Shown piece by piece: positions 60,227-64,000 of a DNA stretch of 64,000 nucleotides. The notes under the pieces are model-generated. The model was not told the DNA's origin. It did no database searches and saw only the letters and a list, made by a program, of their open reading frames with translations. The stretch lies in assembly GCF_900182985.1 (NCBI RefSeq), contig NZ_FXUY01000001.1, positions 4,909,501 to 4,973,500 of the forward strand, written 5' to 3'. Position 1 is the first letter of the stretch. Each line of letters begins with the position of its first letter. Made by a program: the position numbers and the translations under genes. This stretch comes from Pseudomonas helmanticensis (GTDB taxonomy: Bacteria; Pseudomonadota; Gammaproteobacteria; Pseudomonadales; Pseudomonadaceae).

Positions 60227-62032
60227 ATGCCTGACTACAAGGCCCCCTTGCGTGATATTCGCTTCGTTCGTGACGAGCTGCTCGGCTACGAAGCGCACTA
60301 TCAGAGCCTTCCGGCTTGCGCAGACGCAACTCCGGACATGGTTGACGCCATTCTCGAAGAAGGCGCCAAGTTTTGTGAGCAGGTACTGGCACCGCTGAAC
60401 CGCGTGGGCGACCTCGAAGGTTGCACCTGGAGCGAGTCCGGCGTGAAAACCCCGACGGGCTTCAAAGAGGCTTACAAGCAATTTGTCGAAGGCGGCTGGC
60501 CAAGCCTGGCGCACGACGTTGAGCACGGCGGCCAAGGCCTGCCGGAGTCGCTGGGTCTGGCCGTAAGCGAAATGGTTGGCGAAGCCAACTGGTCGTGGGG
60601 CATGTACCCAGGCCTGTCGCACGGCGCGATGAACACCATCTCCGAGCACGGCACGCCAGAGCAGCAAGAAGCCTATCTGACCAAACTGGTTTCCGGCGAA
60701 TGGACCGGCACCATGTGCCTGACCGAACCGCACTGCGGCACCGACCTGGGCATGCTGCGCACCAAGGCCGAACCTCAGGCCGACGGTTCCTACAAAGTCT
60801 CCGGCACCAAGATCTTCATCTCGGCCGGTGAACACGACATGGCCGACAACATCGTCCACATCGTGCTGGCTCGCCTGCCGGACGCACCGGCTGGCACCAA
60901 AGGCATCTCGCTGTTCATCGTTCCCAAGTTCATGCCGAATGCTGACGGCAGCATCGGTGAGCGCAACGCAGTGACTTGCGGTTCGCTGGAACACAAGATG
61001 GGCATCCACGGCAACGCCACCTGCGTGATGAACTTCGACGGTGCTACCGGGTTCCTGATCGGCCCGGCGAACAAAGGCCTGAACTGCATGTTCACGTTTA
61101 TGAACACCGCACGTCTGGGTACCGCGCTGCAAGGCCTGGCCCACGCCGAAATCGGTTTCCAGGGTGGCCTGAAATACGCTCGCGATCGTCTGCAAATGCG
61201 CTCGCTGACTGGCCCGAAAGCGCCGGAAAAAGCCGCTGACCCGATCATCGTGCATCCTGACGTACGTCGCATGCTGTTGACCATGAAGGCTTTCGCCGAA
61301 GGCAACCGCGCGATGGTGTACTTCACCGCCAAACAGGTCGACATCGTCAAATACGGCGTCGATGAAGAAGAGAAGAAGAAAGCCGACGCACTGCTGGCCT
61401 TCATGACCCCGATCGCCAAAGCGTTCATGACCGAAGTCGGTTTTGAATCCGCTAACCACGGCGTACAGATCTACGGCGGCCACGGCTTCATCGCCGAGTG
61501 GGGCATGGAGCAAAACGTTCGCGACAGCCGTATTTCGATGCTGTACGAAGGCACCACCGGTATCCAGGCACTCGACCTGCTCGGCCGTAAAGTGCTGATG
61601 ACTCAAGGCGAGGCCCTGAAAGGCTTCACCAAGATCGTCCACAAGTTCTGCCAGACCCACGAAGGCAACGAAGCCGTTGCAGAATTCGTTGCACCGCTGG
61701 CTGCGATCAACAAGGAATGGGGCGAGCTGACCATGAAGGTCGGTATGGCCGCGATGAAAGATCGCGAAGAAGTCGGCGCGGCGTCCGTGGACTACCTGAT
61801 GTACTCCGGTTATGCCTGCCTGGCTTACTTCTGGGCCGACATGGCGCGTCTGGCCGCTGAAAAGCTGGCAGAAGGCACCGGCGACGCAGCGTTCTACACC
61901 GCCAAACTGCAAACTGCGCGCTTCTACTTCCAGCGTATCCTGCCGCGTACCCGTACTCACGTGGTCACCATGCTGTCGGGCGCCAACAACCTGATGGACA
62001 TGAAAGAAGAAGACTTCGCACTGGGCTACTAA
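60227..62032 (+). CDS. fadE: Acyl-CoA dehydrogenase (fatty acid beta-oxidation)
   Basis: A 601-residue acyl-CoA dehydrogenase of the large class with a C-terminal extension. Signature segments are [41 protein letters not shown], and [42 protein letters not shown]. It performs the first step of beta-oxidation and passes electrons to ETF. AGCAGAGG lies upstream. In P. aeruginosa the homologue after bioD is a FadE under PsrA. A PsrA-like site in the promoter fits this. Confidence 0.94.
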   Translation: MPDYKAPLRDIRFVRDELLGYEAHYQSLPACADATPDMVDAILEEGAKFCEQVLAPLNRVGDLEGCTWSESGVKTPTGFKEAYKQFVEGGWPSLAHDVEHGGQGLPESLGLAVSEMVGEANWSWGMYPGLSHGAMNTISEHGTPEQQEAYLTKLVSGEWTGTMCLTEPHCGTDLGMLRTKAEPQADGSYKVSGTKIFISAGEHDMADNIVHIVLARLPDAPAGTKGISLFIVPKFMPNADGSIGERNAVTCGSLEHKMGIHGNATCVMNFDGATGFLIGPANKGLNCMFTFMNTARLGTALQGLAHAEIGFQGGLKYARDRLQMRSLTGPKAPEKAADPIIVHPDVRRMLLTMKAFAEGNRAMVYFTAKQVDIVKYGVDEEEKKKADALLAFMTPIAKAFMTEVGFESANHGVQIYGGHGFIAEWGMEQNVRDSRISMLYEGTTGIQALDLLGRKVLMTQGEALKGFTKIVHKFCQTHEGNEAVAEFVAPLAAINKEWGELTMKVGMAAMKDREEVGAASVDYLMYSGYACLAYFWADMARLAAEKLAEGTGDAAFYTAKLQTARFYFQRILPRTRTHVVTMLSGANNLMDMKEEDFALGY

Positions 62033-62050
62033 GCCTTAACGCGGTCGCTT

Positions 62051-62089
62051 GAAAAAACCGCTGCGCCTTCGGGTGCAGCGGTTTTTTTT
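62051..62089 (+). terminator. Rho-independent terminator after the acyl-CoA dehydrogenase gene
   Basis: AAAAAACCGCTGC-GCCTTCGG-GTGCAGCGG followed by eight T. Stem of about 9 bp, strong T run. Confidence 0.93.
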
Positions 62090-62304
62090 GCGTTGGATTT
62101 TTCCCCAACTCCGGGGGCGATTCCCCAGCAGAAACGGTGGCTGCCAGCGCGCGGCCCCGCGTTTATTGATGCAAAATGTTTCTACAAGAGCTGGCCAATT
62201 AATTGCACTGCGCAGATTAACCGGCGCTCACGAGAAATCCACCGCTGTTTCACGACGCCTCTCGCCCGGCAAAACTCATAACAACAACCGTCAGGGTGAA
62301 GCAC

Positions 62305-64000
62305 ATGAACATCTGCCGACTTGTCTGGTTAGCCCTTGCATTTGCGGTCTCTGGCGCGATGGCCGCGACGCCCGCCGAAGTAGATCCGCCCGTGCCGGAA
62401 GTGCCGAGCCTGCAATCGCTGCGTGGCATGGTGCCGCCCGATCCCTCCGGGACAGAAGGCGGACGCAAAGTCGACTTGATGACCGACTACGTGCTCAACC
62501 GCTCCGCCGCGATCCTGCTGGGCAAAGCGCTGTTCTGGGACATGGAAGTCGGCAGCGATGGCGCTACCGCTTGCGCGTCCTGCCACTACCACGCTGGCGT
62601 CGATCACCGCAGCACCAACCAGCTCAACCCCGGCCAGGCGCACACCAACACCAACGTCGCCTCGATCTTCAACAAACCTTTCCTAGCGTCGGACATTCCC
62701 GGGGACGTGGCGTCCTACGCGACACTGTCTGGCGGCAAGGGCGGGCCGAACTACACACTGAAGAAAACCGACTTCCCGACTCACGTGCTGAGCAATCCAC
62801 TGGAGCGTAATTCGCCAATCGTTTACTCAAGCGATGATGTCGTCGGCTCGCAAGGCGTGTTCGACGCCAACTTCGTCAAACCCAACCAGCCGCGTTTCGA
62901 CAAATGCACCCAGCAACCGGACGGCATTTTCCAGGTCGGTGGCATCAACGTACGGCGCAGCACCGGACGTAATGCGCCGTCGGTAATCAACGCCGCGTTC
63001 AATGTGCGTAACTTCTGGGATGGCCGCGCGAATAACGTGTTCAACGGATTCTCGCCGTTCGGCAATCGTGATCCCGATGCAGGGATTTACGTGACCGCCG
63101 AGCGCAGCACCGTGGCGACCAAAGTCAGGCTGGCGCTCAACGATGCCTCCGCCGCGTCGCAAGCGGTGGGCCCGCCCGGCAGCGCGGTGGAAATGTCCTG
63201 CGGCGGCCGCACCTTTGCCGACATCGGCCGGCGCATGCTCGATCAGTTGATGCTCAAGCAGCAGCGGATCTCCTCCAACGACTCTGTACTCGCCTCGGTA
63301 TCCGGCGCGCGGCGTCCGACCTATCGTGAACTGATCAAGAACGCCTTCCAGCCACGCCTGTGGAACGCTACGCAAAACGTGCTGGTTGGCGGCGCACCGT
63401 ACACGCAGATTGAGGCCAACTTCCCGCTCTTCTTCGGGCTGGCAATTCAAATGTACGAGTCCACGCTAATATCAGACCAAGCGCCGATCGATGCTTACCT
63501 GCAGGGCGATTCGACCGCCATGAACGCGCAGCAAGTGCTGGGCATGAACCTGTTTCTCGGCAAAGGCAAATGCGTCAGTTGCCATGGCGGCGCGGAGCTG
63601 ACCAACGCTGCCAGCCGCCTGTTGATGCATCCGCGTGAGCGCATCGAACGTATGGTCATGGCCGACAACCTCACCACTCTTTACGACAACGGCTTCTACA
63701 ACACCGGCGTGCGTCCGACGTCCGAAGACCTGGCCCTTGGCGGCACCGATGCCTGGGGTAATCCGTGGTCGTTCAGCCGGCAATACAACAAGTTGCTGCA
63801 GGGTGGCAGCATTCCCGATCCGCTGGACGTCGATGTCTGCACCTTCGAGGCACCGCTGAGCGCAGCGATTCCGTGCGATGCGACGCTCAAACCCAACGTC
63901 AACTTCCGCGATTCGGTCGACGGTGCCTTCAAGACTCCAACCCTGCGCAACATCGCCCTGACCGGGCCGTACTTCCACAACGGCAGCCGCGCGACGCTCA
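62305..64000 (+). CDS. MauG/di-haem cytochrome c peroxidase-like protein (3' end cut by window)
   Basis: An open frame of 565 codons running off the window end without a stop. A signal peptide (MNICRLVWLALAFAVSGAMA, cleavage near residue 20) leads to the periplasm. Two haem-c sites are seen: CASCH at 90-94 and CVSCH at 423-427. Peroxidase/MauG segments FWDGRANNVFNGF, GMNLFLGKGKCVSCHGG and TPTLRNIALTGPYFHNGS follow the family order. It is longer than CcpA-type peroxidases (about 320 residues), with an insert between the haems. GTGAAGCAC upstream is only a fair ribosome binding site. The substrate is unknown; protein or peroxide are options. Confidence 0.87.
   Translation, partial: MNICRLVWLALAFAVSGAMAATPAEVDPPVPEVPSLQSLRGMVPPDPSGTEGGRKVDLMTDYVLNRSAAILLGKALFWDMEVGSDGATACASCHYHAGVDHRSTNQLNPGQAHTNTNVASIFNKPFLASDIPGDVASYATLSGGKGGPNYTLKKTDFPTHVLSNPLERNSPIVYSSDDVVGSQGVFDANFVKPNQPRFDKCTQQPDGIFQVGGINVRRSTGRNAPSVINAAFNVRNFWDGRANNVFNGFSPFGNRDPDAGIYVTAERSTVATKVRLALNDASAASQAVGPPGSAVEMSCGGRTFADIGRRMLDQLMLKQQRISSNDSVLASVSGARRPTYRELIKNAFQPRLWNATQNVLVGGAPYTQIEANFPLFFGLAIQMYESTLISDQAPIDAYLQGDSTAMNAQQVLGMNLFLGKGKCVSCHGGAELTNAASRLLMHPRERIERMVMADNLTTLYDNGFYNTGVRPTSEDLALGGTDAWGNPWSFSRQYNKLLQGGSIPDPLDVDVCTFEAPLSAAIPCDATLKPNVNFRDSVDGAFKTPTLRNIALTGPYFHNGSRATL

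Noticed and set aside
62049..62810. A 253-codon plus-strand frame across the terminator and the MauG-like gene
   Set aside because: It starts inside the terminator hairpin and is out of frame with the haem-motif-bearing gene that starts at 62305.

Overview
The window is chromosomal DNA of a Pseudomonas, most likely of the P. fluorescens group. The evidence is high GC content with matching codon use, gene content and order typical of the genus (dgc/etf, gbcAB, ltaA, glyA-soxBDAG-purU-fdhA, creBCD, bioBFHCD followed by a fadE-type gene), and many intergenic copies of several Pseudomonas REP/REPIN families with one resident REP-associated tyrosine transposase. No plasmid, prophage, CRISPR, rRNA or tRNA was seen. 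Both ends cut through genes.

Layout. 1-3077: the end of dgcB, the etfAB electron-transfer flavoprotein pair and a GNAT acetyltransferase. 3078-4026: a non-coding tract with a ladder of DnaA-box repeats. 4027-10741: an unusual three-gene cluster (GMC oxidoreductase/hydrolase fusion, membrane di-haem cytochrome c, metallophosphoesterase). 10838-26914: the catabolic block gbcA/gbcB, an SDR enzyme, the RAYT transposon-like gene, ltaA, a TraX-like membrane protein, glyA, soxBDAG, purU and fdhA. 26972-36061: a small secreted protein, an ECF sigma/anti-sigma pair, a DUF2780 protein, an acyltransferase, a putative zinc protease, creBCD and a GST. 35882-41399: an iron cell-surface-signalling operon (sigma, FecR-like regulator, TonB receptor, PepSY protein, tiny membrane protein). 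41603-53974: exonuclease and cNMP/CBS nucleotidyltransferase, a response regulator, glcB, an ACT-domain regulator, rarD, srkA, phoX and modE. 54150-59951: comF and bioBFHCD with a rod-like small protein. 60227-64000: acyl-CoA dehydrogenase and a MauG-type di-haem protein cut by the window end.

How the genes work together. GbcAB removes the first methyl group of glycine betaine. DgcB with ETF serves dimethylglycine demethylation. SoxBDAG converts sarcosine to glycine. The released C1 units are handled by GlyA, PurU and FdhA, and LtaA gives another link to glycine. The bio genes make biotin from a pimeloyl-ACP ester.

Regulatory signals read directly from the sequence include a BirA-like operator overlapping a TTGACA element ahead of bioB, a PsrA-type palindrome at the expected start site of the fadE promoter, four CCACA repeats at exact 11-nt spacing upstream of creD, and palindromes ahead of gbcB, glyA and the iron sigma factor. 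The most unusual items are the DnaA-box repeat ladder with a distant copy of the same unit near 48.8 kb, and the oxidoreductase/hydrolase-cytochrome-phosphoesterase cluster, for which I know no described function.
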